Shown here in pieces: positions 18,471 to 27,547 of a DNA stretch of 64,000 nucleotides. Location: positions 310,001 through 374,000 of the forward strand of contig NZ_JAXIWG010000001.1 in NCBI RefSeq assembly GCF_034652275.1, read 5' to 3'. The stretch's first letter is position 1. Each line of letters opens with the position of its first letter. Under the pieces are notes generated by a model. The model ran no database searches, was not told the origin of the DNA, and was given only the letters and a program-made list of their open reading frames with translations. Source of the stretch: Yoonia sp034652275 (GTDB lineage Bacteria > Pseudomonadota > Alphaproteobacteria > Rhodobacterales > Rhodobacteraceae). A program made the position numbers and the translations under genes.

Positions 18471-19400
18471 ATGACACAGAAACATTGCATATTGATCGGG
18501 GCCCCCGTGGATTGTGGCAAACGCCGCCGGGGCTGTTTGATGGGGCCGGATGCGTATCGCACCGCTGGATTGGCCGAGGCAGTCACCGCCTTGGGCCATA
18601 GCGTGGAGGATTGGGGCAACCTGGCCCCCGCGCAGGTCGAAGTGGCCGAACCGCGCAACCCGCTGGTCTGGAAACTGGCCGAAAACGTGGGCTGGACCCA
18701 GACCTTGATGGAGGCCGCACAAAAAGCAGCACCACAGGGTTTCCCCATTTTCATGGGCGGCGATCATGCACTGGCCGCTGGCACGGTGGCAGGCATGGCG
18801 GCCCATGCACAGAGCGAGGGGCGCCCCTTCTTCGCGCTCTGGCTCGATGCGCATAGCGATATTCACACGCCCGACACCACCGACAGCGGGAATTTACACG
18901 GCACACCCGTAGGTTACGTCACAGGTCGGCGCGGTTTTGATGCCTTTCCGCCCCTGCCCGTGCGGGTCGAGCCTGCCAATATCTGCATGATCGGCCTGCG
19001 GTCGGTCGATACGGCGGAACATGAAATCCTTGCGCGGGGCGATGTCGAACTCGTGGATATGCGCCGCATCGACGAAGAAGGGATCAGCGCACCCTTACAG
19101 GCCTTCCTTGACCGTGTGGCCGCGGTGGACGGGATGCTGCATGTGTCGCTTGATGTCGATTTCCTTGATCCTTCCGTCGCGCCTGCCGTGGGCACCACCG
19201 TGCCGGGCGGAGCCACCGTGCGCGAAGGCCATCTGGTGATGGAAATGCTGTCCGATTCCGGCCTTGTCACCTCGCTTGATCTGGTCGAGCTGAACCCGTT
19301 TCTGGACGACCGCGGCAAGACCGCCAACCTGATGGTCGATCTGACCGCATCCTTGCTGGGCCGTCGCGTGTTCGACCGCCCCACCCGGAGTTACAAGTAA
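18471..19400 (+). CDS. rocF: arginase
   Basis: Hydrolyses arginine to ornithine and urea. All manganese-binding motifs of the ureohydrolase family are present: GGDHALAAGT (about residue 98), DAHSDIHTPDT (about 126-136) and SLDVDFLDPSVAP (about 226-238). 309 residues, full length. It forms an operon with ornithine cyclodeaminase (TAATG, 1-nt overlap), giving a complete arginine to ornithine to proline route. Confidence 0.93.
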   Translation: MTQKHCILIGAPVDCGKRRRGCLMGPDAYRTAGLAEAVTALGHSVEDWGNLAPAQVEVAEPRNPLVWKLAENVGWTQTLMEAAQKAAPQGFPIFMGGDHALAAGTVAGMAAHAQSEGRPFFALWLDAHSDIHTPDTTDSGNLHGTPVGYVTGRRGFDAFPPLPVRVEPANICMIGLRSVDTAEHEILARGDVELVDMRRIDEEGISAPLQAFLDRVAAVDGMLHVSLDVDFLDPSVAPAVGTTVPGGATVREGHLVMEMLSDSGLVTSLDLVELNPFLDDRGKTANLMVDLTASLLGRRVFDRPTRSYK

Positions 19401-20443
19401 TGCTCAAAGCATCCCCCCGCGCGTTGGTGCCTTTCGTTAGCGTCGACAACATGATGCGCCTTGTCCATCACATCGGGATCGAGACTTTCATCGCGGACCT
19501 TGCCCGCAATATCGAAGAAGATTTCGCCAAATGGGACCAGTTCGACAAAACCCCGCGCGTCGGGTCACATTCGGATGTCGGCGTGATCGAATTGATGCCG
19601 ACCTCGGACGGGGTGCTTTACGGGTTCAAATACGTGAACGGCCACCCCAAGAACATGGGCGAAGGCTTGCAGACGGTCACGGCCTTTGGTGTGCTGTCGG
19701 ATGTCTATTCGGGCTATCCGCGTCTGTTCACCGAAATGACGCTGCTGACCGCGCTGCGCACAGCGGCGATGACTGCGGTGGCGACCAAACATCTGGCAGC
19801 CCCCGGTGCGACCACGATGGCGATGATCGGCAATGGTGCGCAATCGGAATTCCAGTGCCTTGCCGTCAAGGCCGTCTGCGGAATTGATCATGTGCGGCTT
19901 TATGATCTGGACCCTGCCGCCACGGCCAAATGCGCGCGCAATCTGGAAGGATTGGGCCTGCAGGTGACACAATGCGCGACACCTGAAGAGGCTATTGAAG
20001 GCGCGCAGGTCATCACCACGGCGACAGCGGACAAGGATATGCAGACGATCCTGACCGACAACATGGTCGGCGCGGGCGTCCATATCAATGCCATCGGCGG
20101 CGACTGCCCCGGCAAGACCGAACTGCACCGCGATATCGTGGCGCGGTCCAGCATCTTTGTCGAATATCCGCCCCAGACCCGCATCGAAGGCGAAATCCAG
20201 CAGATGCCCGCCGACCATCCGGTGACAGAGCTTTGGCAGGTGATCACCGGCCAGACGCAGGGGCGCAAATCCGCGGCCGAAGTCACGCTCTTCGACGGCG
20301 TTGGCTTTGCCATCGAGGATTTCAGCGCGCTGCGCTATGTCCATGACCGAATCAAGGACACGCCCTATTACATTGACCTCGACCTGATCGCCGATCCCGA
20401 CGATCCACGCGACCTGTTCGGGATGCTGAAACGGGCAGGATAG
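19400..20443 (+). CDS. ornithine cyclodeaminase
   Basis: Converts ornithine to proline and ammonia with NAD. The 347-residue product belongs to the OCD/mu-crystallin family. Visible are the substrate-side KYVNGHPKN and RTAAMTAVATKHLA, the nucleotide-binding MAMIGNGAQSEFQ, and the catalytic-Asp segment INAIGGDCPGKTEL. The length matches bacterial OCD. Its start overlaps the arginase stop by one base, so the two enzymes are made together. Confidence 0.92.
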   Translation: MLKASPRALVPFVSVDNMMRLVHHIGIETFIADLARNIEEDFAKWDQFDKTPRVGSHSDVGVIELMPTSDGVLYGFKYVNGHPKNMGEGLQTVTAFGVLSDVYSGYPRLFTEMTLLTALRTAAMTAVATKHLAAPGATTMAMIGNGAQSEFQCLAVKAVCGIDHVRLYDLDPAATAKCARNLEGLGLQVTQCATPEEAIEGAQVITTATADKDMQTILTDNMVGAGVHINAIGGDCPGKTELHRDIVARSSIFVEYPPQTRIEGEIQQMPADHPVTELWQVITGQTQGRKSAAEVTLFDGVGFAIEDFSALRYVHDRIKDTPYYIDLDLIADPDDPRDLFGMLKRAG

Positions 20444-20521
20444 CCGCAGAAGCCCGGTTGCAATCGCTTGTGTATTTGGATTAGGTCCGCACGGTGATGT
20501 GACTACGAAAGCGGCTAAATC

Positions 20522-21547
20522 TTGCACCTTCTTTTGAAGCAGTTGAACCGCAAACGCCTCGCCAAGCGCACCATGACACGCAAATTGCGTCTGGTGCGGC
20601 TCGTTCATAGGGGATTTGTCGGGGCCGGGCTTGCGGTCCCCGATGTCAGGCTCGTCCCGACCAGCGACGTGCTAAGCGCGGCAGACCTGTTGATCCGCCG
20701 GGACGGTCGTGGATTTTCGGTGCTTTTCAGCGAGGAAACGCCTACGCATTTCCTGCCGCAATTATTCGACAAATGCGCTGCTTTCATACATTGGCTTTCC
20801 CATGCCAATCCCGCTGTGACCGAAATACTTGCTAATTGCACCGATGGCGAAGGCCCAAGCCATGCGCGCTATGCCTATTCGGTCAATCGCGCGGGTGTGA
20901 CGGCCCTGCCCGATATGCATTTTCTGATTCATCGCGGCTATGCCGATATCGATGCTCATGCGCGGGCCAATCCGGTCTGCTGGGCTGACAGGCATGACAG
21001 GATCGTCTGGCGCGGGGCGTTGAACAATACCGGCCATTTCAACCTTGATCCGGCGTTCATGTCGCATGCGGGCGTGATGCAACGGCTGCGGATGGCGCAG
21101 CATTGCCGCGATACCCAGATCGATTTCCGCTTTGTTCAGATGCCGTCCAATGTCTACAACACCGTGCTGCAAAAGGCGGGATTGATCGGTGATTTCATCC
21201 CCGCGACCGACTGGGGCAGTGCCAAGTTCGCCGTCGATATCGACGGGTTCACCAATGCCTGGTCCAATTTCCTGCAGCGGCTGAAACTGGGCTGCTGCAT
21301 TCTCAAGGTCGACAGCCAGTTCGGGTTCCGCCAGTGGTATTACGACCAGATCCGGCCTTGGGAACATTACGTGCCGATCAAGGCGGACCTGTCGGACCTG
21401 CACCAGCAGATCGACTGGGTGCGCAGCAACGATGCGCAAGCCTCTGAAATTGCAGCGAATGCGCAACGTTTTGCGCGTGGCCTGACCATGGACAGCGAAA
21501 CACGGGTCGCGGCGCGGCTGATCAATCAAACCGAAGGTGTGGCATGA
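20522..21547 (+). CDS. glycosyltransferase family 90 (CAP10-like) protein
   Basis: A 341-residue protein matching the GT90/CAP10 family, with DRIVWRGALNN, IDFRFVQMPS, DWGSAKFAVDIDGFTNAWS and LGCCILKVDSQFGFRQWYYD followed by WEHYVPIKADLSDL. Characterised members transfer xylose or related sugars, and bacterial ones modify lipopolysaccharide. It overlaps the UDP-xylose-synthase-like gene by 4 nt, which fits a sugar donor/transferase pair. The start is uncertain: TTG 20522 or ATG 20573 (MTRKLRLVRLV), neither with a strong ribosome site. Confidence 0.8.
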   Translation: MHLLLKQLNRKRLAKRTMTRKLRLVRLVHRGFVGAGLAVPDVRLVPTSDVLSAADLLIRRDGRGFSVLFSEETPTHFLPQLFDKCAAFIHWLSHANPAVTEILANCTDGEGPSHARYAYSVNRAGVTALPDMHFLIHRGYADIDAHARANPVCWADRHDRIVWRGALNNTGHFNLDPAFMSHAGVMQRLRMAQHCRDTQIDFRFVQMPSNVYNTVLQKAGLIGDFIPATDWGSAKFAVDIDGFTNAWSNFLQRLKLGCCILKVDSQFGFRQWYYDQIRPWEHYVPIKADLSDLHQQIDWVRSNDAQASEIAANAQRFARGLTMDSETRVAARLINQTEGVA

Positions 21548-22488
21548 CATTCTGGACCAACAAGACCGTGCTGGTTGCAGGCGGTGCGGGCTTTGTGGGC
21601 GTGCATCTGGTCACAGCGTTGGTCGCGGCGGGCGCTGCGGTGCATGTGGTCGACAACTTCAGCACCAGCACGCCAGCCCGGATCGAAGGCTTGCAGCGCG
21701 GCAGCAACCGCATGGTGACGCTCACCACCGCCAATGTCGCAGCCATGCCCGACCTGCCGGAGGCCGATGTGGTATTCAACCTCGCCAGCCCCGCCTCGCC
21801 CGTGCATTATCAGGCCGACCCGATCGGCACATGGCGCACGAATGTCATGGGCAGCTATCACCTGATGCAGCATGCCACCACCTGTGGCGCGATCATGGTG
21901 CAGGCCTCCACCAGCGAGGTTTACGGCGACCCCCTGTCCCATCCGCAACGCGAAACCGACTGGGGCAATGTCAATCCGGTGGGTATCCGGTCCTGCTATG
22001 ACGAAGGCAAACGCGCGGCCGAGGCGTTGTTGATGGATGCCCACCGTCTGGGGCAGGTCGATGTGCGCATCGCGCGGATTTTCAACACCTATGGCCCCGG
22101 CATGACACCCGATGATGGCCGCGCCCTGCCGCAGTTCATTGCGCAGGCGCGCACGGGTGCAGCACTTACCGTGCATGGCGACGGGATGCAAACGCGCAGT
22201 TTCTGCTATGTCAGCGATCTGGTGCGCGGGCTGATGTTGCTGGCGTCAGAGCCGCAGGCAGCAGGCGAGGTCATCAACCTCGGCAATCCGCATGAAATCA
22301 CAGTGCTGGAACTGGCGCAGACGATCATCGACAGCCTTGGCAGCGTCAGCACCGTCAGCTTTGCCCCGCGGCCGCAGGACGACCCGTCGCGCCGCTGCCC
22401 CGACATTGCCAAGGCACAGCATTTGCTGGGCTGGAGCCCGCAGGTGCCGCTGTCCGAAGGGCTTGCGATGGTGCTGGCTGCCGGCTGA
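21544..22488 (+). CDS. NAD-dependent sugar-nucleotide epimerase/decarboxylase, UDP-xylose synthase-like
   Basis: A 314-residue extended short-chain dehydrogenase. NAD loop GGAGFVG (about 12-18); NLASPASPVHYQ, TSEVYGDP, the catalytic YDEGK and RIFNTYGPGM are the signature set of UDP-glucuronate decarboxylase (UXS) rather than plain 4-epimerases. It would make UDP-xylose from UDP-glucuronate. Coupled by ATGA overlap to the GT90 gene, so its product is probably that enzyme's donor (inference). A closely related dTDP/UDP-sugar enzyme is the alternative. Confidence 0.82.
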   Translation: MTFWTNKTVLVAGGAGFVGVHLVTALVAAGAAVHVVDNFSTSTPARIEGLQRGSNRMVTLTTANVAAMPDLPEADVVFNLASPASPVHYQADPIGTWRTNVMGSYHLMQHATTCGAIMVQASTSEVYGDPLSHPQRETDWGNVNPVGIRSCYDEGKRAAEALLMDAHRLGQVDVRIARIFNTYGPGMTPDDGRALPQFIAQARTGAALTVHGDGMQTRSFCYVSDLVRGLMLLASEPQAAGEVINLGNPHEITVLELAQTIIDSLGSVSTVSFAPRPQDDPSRRCPDIAKAQHLLGWSPQVPLSEGLAMVLAAG

Positions 22489-22514
22489 AACCGGCCATCG
22501 GGGGGATTGTGCCA

Positions 22515-22543
22515 TTGCACCCAAGATCGGGTGTCTGCTATAG
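22515..22543 (+). promoter_or_regulatory. predicted gyrA promoter
   Basis: -35 TTGCAC (22515-22520), 17-nt spacer, extended -10 TGCTATAG (-10 at 22538-22543). A 7-bp inverted repeat CTGCTAT (22535-22541) / ATAGCAG (22566-22572) spans the predicted start and leader just before the GTG start codon. Confidence 0.45.
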
Positions 22544-22585
22544 TCGCGTGAACCAAATATAGCTGATAGCAGACAGGCGGCCTTT

Positions 22586-25321
22586 GTGAACGATACCCCA
22601 GAAACCCCTGAAAACGATGATGATTTGCCGGTAACACGGATGGCCCATGCAGGCCCCTCCGTCACCATCGAACACGAGCTGAAAACCAGCTATCTGGATT
22701 ACGCGATGAGCGTGATCGTTTCGCGCGCGATCCCCGACCTGCGCGACGGTCTGAAACCTGTTCACCGCCGGATTTTGTACGGGATGTACGAGGCCGGAAA
22801 CACCCACGACAAAAGCTATCGCAAATCCGCCCGCTCGGTCGGGGATGTGATGGGTAAATACCACCCCCATGGCGACAGTGCGATCTATGACGCGCTGGTG
22901 CGGATGGCGCAGGATTTTTCCATGTCGCTGCCTTTGCTGGATGGTCAGGGCAATTTCGGGTCCATGGACGGCGACCGCGCCGCGGCCATGCGCTATACCG
23001 AAGTGCGGATGGACAAGCCCGCCGCCTATATGCTGATGGATATCGACAAGGACACGGTCGATTTTCAGGACAACTATGACGGCAAGGACCGTGAACCGAC
23101 TGTCCTGCCCGCGCGTTTCCCCAATATGCTGGTCAATGGCGCGGGCGGTATCGCCGTCGGCATGGCCACGAACATTCCGCCGCATAATCTGGGCGAGGTG
23201 ATCGACGCGACGCTGGCCCTGATCGACAACCCCGACCTGACATCCGAAGAGATGATCGAATATATCCCGGCTCCCGATTTCCCGACAGGCGGGTTGATCC
23301 TTGGGCGGTCGGGCGCGCGCAAGGCGTACCTCGAAGGGCGCGGGTCGGTGATCGTGCGGGCGAAAACCGTGGTCGAAGAGATCAGGAAAGACCGCTATGC
23401 CATTGTCATCAATGAGATTCCCTATCAGGTGAACAAATCGGTGATGATCGACCGCATCGCCGAGGCTGCGCGCGACAAGCGCATCGAAGGCATCGCGCAT
23501 GTGCAGGACGAATCCGACCGCAACGGCGTGCGTGTCGTGGTCGAACTCAAACGCGACGCCACGGCCGAGGTGGTGCTGAACCAGCTGTTCCGTTTCACCC
23601 CGATGCAAACCTATTTCGGCTGCAACATGCTGGCGCTGAACGGCGGCAAGCCCGAACAGCTGACGCTGCGCGCGTTCCTTGTCGCCTTCGTCGATTTCCG
23701 TGAAGAGGTGATCGCGCGGCGCACCGCGTTCGAATTGCGTAAAGCACGCGAACGGGCGCATATCCTGTGCGGTCTGGCTGTCGCAGTCACCAATATCGAC
23801 GAGGTCGTCGCCACCATCCGCCAGTCCGCCGATGCCGCCGATGCGCGCCATACGCTGATGACGCGGCGCTGGCCTGCGGCGGCGATCCTTGAATATATCA
23901 AGCTGATCGACGATCCGACCCATACCGCCAATGACGACGGCACCTACAACCTGTCCGAGGCACAGGCCCGCGCGATCCTTGAATTGCGCCTGCAACGCCT
24001 GACCCAGATCGGCGTCAAGGAAGTGACGGACGAATTGCAGGACCTCGCGGGCAAGATCCGCGAATATCTGGAAATTCTGGGCAGCCGCGACCGCATTCTG
24101 CAAATCATCCGCGACGAGTTGACCGAGGTGCGCGATCTCTTCGCCGTGCCGCGCCGCACGCAGATTGTCGACTGGTCTGGTGATATGGACGACGAGGACC
24201 TGATCGAACAGGAAGACATGGTCGTGACCGTGACCTCGGGCGGCTATATCAAGCGCACGGCGCTGGCCGATTTCCGCGCGCAGCGGCGCGGCGGCAAGGG
24301 CCTGTCGTCGATGGCGACCAAGGAAGAGGATGTCGTCACCACCCTGTTTGTGGCCAATACCCATACGCAGCTGTTGTTCTTCACGACCGACGGCATGGCC
24401 TACAAGCTGAAAACATGGCGTCTGCCGCTGGGCAGCCGCACCGCCAAAGGCAAGGCCATCGTCAACATCCTGCCGATCCCGCAGGGCGTGTCGGTTGCCG
24501 CGATCATGCCCGTGGACCGGCCAGAGGCGGAATGGGACGATCTGCAGATTGTCTTTGCGACCTCTGCCGGTGATGTGCGCCGCAACGCTTTGTCGGATTT
24601 CACCAACGTCAAGTCGAATGGCAAGATCGCCATGAAACTGCCTGATGAACATACGCTTTTGGTGAATGCGCGCATCTGTTCGCCGGATGATGACGTGATG
24701 CTGGTCACCAATTCGGGCCGCGCGATCCGGTTCCCCACCACCGATGTGCGCGTGTTCAAAGGCCGTGACAGCACAGGCGTGCGCGGGATCAGGTTGCAGG
24801 GCGACGACAAGGTCGTGTCGATGAGCATCATCCGCCATTTCGAGGCCGAGGCCGAAGAACGCGCCGCCTATCTGAAAATGCGCCGTGCCATGGCAGGCTT
24901 GGCCGACGATGCGGAAGTGGAAGATGAAGAAGCCGCCCCCGGCCAGATCAGCCCTGAACGCTATGCCGAAATGTCCGCGGCGGAAAACCTGATCCTGACG
25001 ATCACCGCCAAAGGGTCGGGCAAACTGTCCTCCAGCCACGATTATCCCGTGCGCGGGCGCGGCGGCATGGGTGTCGCCGCGATGGACAAGGCGATGCGCG
25101 GCGGTCCGCTTGTCACATCCTTCCCTGTAGACATGTCCGACCAGATCATGCTGGTTACCTCTACAGGGCAGTCGATCCGTGTGCCGGTCGAGGGGATTTC
25201 CTTCCGCTCGCGCAGCGCAGGCGGGGTCAAGGTCTTTGACACCGGCAAAGGCGAAACCGTGGTCAGCGTGGCCTGGATCGCCGATCAGGGTGACGCAGAA
25301 GGCGACGAGGCAGAAACATAA
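22586..25321 (+). CDS. gyrA: DNA gyrase subunit A
   Basis: Breakage-reunion subunit of gyrase, 911 residues, starting at GTG 22586. The catalytic Tyr137 lies in AAAMRYTEVRM. The quinolone-resistance region HPHGDSAIYDA keeps Ser98 and Asp102 (E. coli Ser83 and Asp87). The C-terminal beta-pinwheel carries the gyrase-specific GyrA box QRRGGKG, which excludes ParC. The acidic C-terminal insert DDAEVEDEEAAPG before the last blade is typical for Rhodobacterales. Confidence 0.97.
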   Translation: MNDTPETPENDDDLPVTRMAHAGPSVTIEHELKTSYLDYAMSVIVSRAIPDLRDGLKPVHRRILYGMYEAGNTHDKSYRKSARSVGDVMGKYHPHGDSAIYDALVRMAQDFSMSLPLLDGQGNFGSMDGDRAAAMRYTEVRMDKPAAYMLMDIDKDTVDFQDNYDGKDREPTVLPARFPNMLVNGAGGIAVGMATNIPPHNLGEVIDATLALIDNPDLTSEEMIEYIPAPDFPTGGLILGRSGARKAYLEGRGSVIVRAKTVVEEIRKDRYAIVINEIPYQVNKSVMIDRIAEAARDKRIEGIAHVQDESDRNGVRVVVELKRDATAEVVLNQLFRFTPMQTYFGCNMLALNGGKPEQLTLRAFLVAFVDFREEVIARRTAFELRKARERAHILCGLAVAVTNIDEVVATIRQSADAADARHTLMTRRWPAAAILEYIKLIDDPTHTANDDGTYNLSEAQARAILELRLQRLTQIGVKEVTDELQDLAGKIREYLEILGSRDRILQIIRDELTEVRDLFAVPRRTQIVDWSGDMDDEDLIEQEDMVVTVTSGGYIKRTALADFRAQRRGGKGLSSMATKEEDVVTTLFVANTHTQLLFFTTDGMAYKLKTWRLPLGSRTAKGKAIVNILPIPQGVSVAAIMPVDRPEAEWDDLQIVFATSAGDVRRNALSDFTNVKSNGKIAMKLPDEHTLLVNARICSPDDDVMLVTNSGRAIRFPTTDVRVFKGRDSTGVRGIRLQGDDKVVSMSIIRHFEAEAEERAAYLKMRRAMAGLADDAEVEDEEAAPGQISPERYAEMSAAENLILTITAKGSGKLSSSHDYPVRGRGGMGVAAMDKAMRGGPLVTSFPVDMSDQIMLVTSTGQSIRVPVEGISFRSRSAGGVKVFDTGKGETVVSVAWIADQGDAEGDEAET

Positions 25322-25323
25322 TC

Positions 25324-25343
25324 GGCGACGGAAAACCGTCGCC
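25324..25343 (+). other. perfect hairpin after gyrA
   Basis: 8-bp stem GGCGACGG / CCGTCGCC closed by an AAAA tetraloop, starting 3 nt after the gyrA stop. No U tract follows, so it is more likely an RNA stabiliser or attenuator between gyrA and the barrel gene than a canonical terminator. Confidence 0.5.
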
Positions 25344-25365
25344 ACGAGCAGCAGAGGCGAAGGAT

Positions 25366-26079
25366 ATGATCAGGCAATTTTCCGTTGTGACAATAGGCAT
25401 TGTGGTGGCGGCCAGCGGGGCCGCCGCACAGGGGTTCACGGGGGCCACCCTCGGGATCGATTACACCAAATCGCTCGACAGCTCCGATCTGGGCGGCGTG
25501 AATTACTACGGCCAGGCCGAGGTCGAGGCGATTGCGGGCATCAGCTTTGCGCTGGATGTCAGCGCCTATGATTTCGCCATCGCGGGATCGGATGCGCAGA
25601 ACGTGACCGGCCATGCGATCTATGCGCTTGATCCGCAGATCACGCTGGGCGCCTATTTCGGGCGCGACTGGATCGATGACGACAGCATCGACACCTTTGG
25701 CGTCCAAGGCGCGTTCGATTACGGCATGGGCATCGCACAAGGCTATGTCGGGCTGGGCGATGGGGCTGTGGCGGATATCGTGGCCATCGGCGCCTCTGGC
25801 AATTACGACTTTGGTAGCGGCATCAGTGCAATTGCGGCCTTTGACCGCGTCGGTTTTGACGGTGGCGACGGCATGTCCTACGAGATTGGCGGCGAATACA
25901 CGCTTGCAGGCGGGCCGGTGCTCAGCGGGGTTCTGGGGCGGTTTTCGGTGGATAACAACGGCGCGACAAGCGATGAAACCTACATCGGCATCAAGGCCCG
26001 GATCGATCTTGGCCAGCGTGGCGGCACAACTTTCGACCGGCGCAGCTTCTTTGAAGCCTACCGCACGGCGGGGGAATAG
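25366..26079 (+). CDS. predicted outer-membrane beta-barrel protein
   Basis: A 237-residue exported protein with a signal peptide ending at ASGAAAQ and then alternating hydrophobic/polar strands rich in Gly, Tyr and Asp: TGATLGIDYTKS, AIAGISFALDVSAYDF, QITLGAYFGRDW, GMGIAQGYVGLGDG and TYIGIKARIDLGQRGG. The last strand does not end in the Phe typical of porins; a polar tail FDRRSFFEAYRTAGE follows. No named family is recognised. It lies 45 bp after gyrA and ends before a terminator. Confidence 0.65.
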   Translation: MIRQFSVVTIGIVVAASGAAAQGFTGATLGIDYTKSLDSSDLGGVNYYGQAEVEAIAGISFALDVSAYDFAIAGSDAQNVTGHAIYALDPQITLGAYFGRDWIDDDSIDTFGVQGAFDYGMGIAQGYVGLGDGAVADIVAIGASGNYDFGSGISAIAAFDRVGFDGGDGMSYEIGGEYTLAGGPVLSGVLGRFSVDNNGATSDETYIGIKARIDLGQRGGTTFDRRSFFEAYRTAGE

Positions 26080-26134
26080 ACGTTCCTAGTCCATGGCTTC
26101 GGCGGCTAAATCCGCCCCCTTGGTGTTGTGACAG

Positions 26135-26160
26135 GGTCCGCAGGCAACTGCGGGCCTTTT
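26135..26160 (+). terminator. intrinsic terminator after the barrel gene
   Basis: 9-bp stem GGTCCGCAG (26135-26143) / CTGCGGGCC (26148-26156) with one G-U pair, loop GCAA, then TTTTCTTTT. A second small hairpin GGCGG/CCGCC precedes it at 26101-26116. Confidence 0.8.
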
Positions 26161-26191
26161 CTTTTGCCTGCCACGGGACTAAATCCAAGAA

Positions 26192-27547
26192 ATGCAGAAC
26201 ACACTTCACATCATCGGCGGCGGTATGGCCGGATCAGAGGCCGCATGGCAGGCCGCAAATGCGGGCATCCGCGTGGTCATTCACGAAATGCGCCCCAAGG
26301 TCGGCACATTCGCGCATCGCACCGGCAATCTGGGGGAAATGGTTTGTTCCAATTCCTTCCGGTCCGACGATCACGAACAGAACGCTGTGGGCCTGTTGCA
26401 TTGGGAAATGCGGCAGGCGGGCGGGTTGATTATGGACATGGCCGAAAAGCACCGCCTGCCTGCGGGTGGCGCGCTGGCCGTGGACCGCGACCCTTTCGCC
26501 GAAAGTGTGACAGCGGCGCTGAAGGCGCATCCCAATATCAGCGTCGACTATGACGAAATCACCGCCCTGCCCGAGGATGGCCATTGGATCATCGCGACAG
26601 GCCCGCTGACCTCTGGCGCGCTGGCCGAGGCGATCGCCGCCGAGACCGGGACCGAGGCGCTGGCGTTTTTCGATGCCATTGCGCCTATTGTTTACCACGA
26701 GACGGTCAATATGGACGTCGCATGGATGCAGTCGCGCTATGACAAGGGCGAGACGCTGGAGGAACAGACCGCCTATCTCAACTGCCCGATGACAAAGGCG
26801 CAATACGAGGATTTCATCGACGCGCTGCTGGCCGCCGAGAAAACCGAGTTCAAGGAAGGCGAAACCGCCGGTTATTTCGACGGCTGCCTGCCGATCGAGG
26901 TGATGGCCGAACGTGGCCGCGAAACGCTGCGTTTTGGCCCGATGAAACCCGTGGGCCTGACCAATGCGCATGATCCGGGCAACAAACCCTATGCCGTGGT
27001 GCAGCTGCGCCGCGACAATGCGCTGGGGACGCTTTACAACATCGTGGGCTTCCAGACCAAGATGAAATACGGCGCGCAAAAGGCTGTTTTTGCGATGATT
27101 CCGGGGTTGGAGAGCGCCGAATTCGCCCGCCTTGGCGGGATCCACCGCAACACATTCATCAACTCGCCCACCTTGCTGGACGATCAGATGCGCCTGCGTT
27201 CGCGCCCTCATATCCGCTTTGCAGGGCAGATCACGGGCGTCGAAGGCTATGTCGAAAGTGCCGCGATGGGCCTGCTGGCAGGGCGGATGGCGGCGGCGGA
27301 ACTGCAAGGGCGCAGCCTTTCGCCGGTGCCGGATACCACCGCCATGGGCGCGCTTGTCACCCACATCACGGGTGGCGCGGATGCCAAGACATTCCAGCCG
27401 ATGAACGTGAATTTCGGGCTGTTCCCGCCGCTTGACGGGGTCAAATCGGGCCGTCGCGGGCGCAAGGACCGCTACAAAGCCTATACCGACCGCGCCAAGG
27501 CGGATTGGCAAGGCTGGCTCGCCCCGCAGGCATTAGCTGCGGAATGA
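26192..27547 (+). CDS. trmFO: methylenetetrahydrofolate-tRNA-(uracil-5-)-methyltransferase
   Basis: Folate/FAD-dependent enzyme that makes 5-methyluridine at position 54 of tRNA. The 451-residue product starts with the FAD loop IIGGGMAGSEAAWQ and carries GNLGEMVCSNSFRSDD, DGCLPIEVMAERG and the C-terminal MNVNFGLFPPLDG of TrmFO/Gid proteins. It overlaps gluQ by 4 nt, so two tRNA modification enzymes are co-translated. Confidence 0.95.
   Translation: MQNTLHIIGGGMAGSEAAWQAANAGIRVVIHEMRPKVGTFAHRTGNLGEMVCSNSFRSDDHEQNAVGLLHWEMRQAGGLIMDMAEKHRLPAGGALAVDRDPFAESVTAALKAHPNISVDYDEITALPEDGHWIIATGPLTSGALAEAIAAETGTEALAFFDAIAPIVYHETVNMDVAWMQSRYDKGETLEEQTAYLNCPMTKAQYEDFIDALLAAEKTEFKEGETAGYFDGCLPIEVMAERGRETLRFGPMKPVGLTNAHDPGNKPYAVVQLRRDNALGTLYNIVGFQTKMKYGAQKAVFAMIPGLESAEFARLGGIHRNTFINSPTLLDDQMRLRSRPHIRFAGQITGVEGYVESAAMGLLAGRMAAAELQGRSLSPVPDTTAMGALVTHITGGADAKTFQPMNVNFGLFPPLDGVKSGRRGRKDRYKAYTDRAKADWQGWLAPQALAAE

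Noticed and set aside
22586..25321. Quinolone-resistance change in GyrA
   Set aside because: Ser98 and Asp102, equivalent to E. coli Ser83 and Asp87, are both intact.
22538..25345. 935-residue open frame antisense to gyrA
   Set aside because: gyrA on the other strand has every catalytic motif; the antisense frame is His/Asp-rich noise caused by high-GC codon bias.
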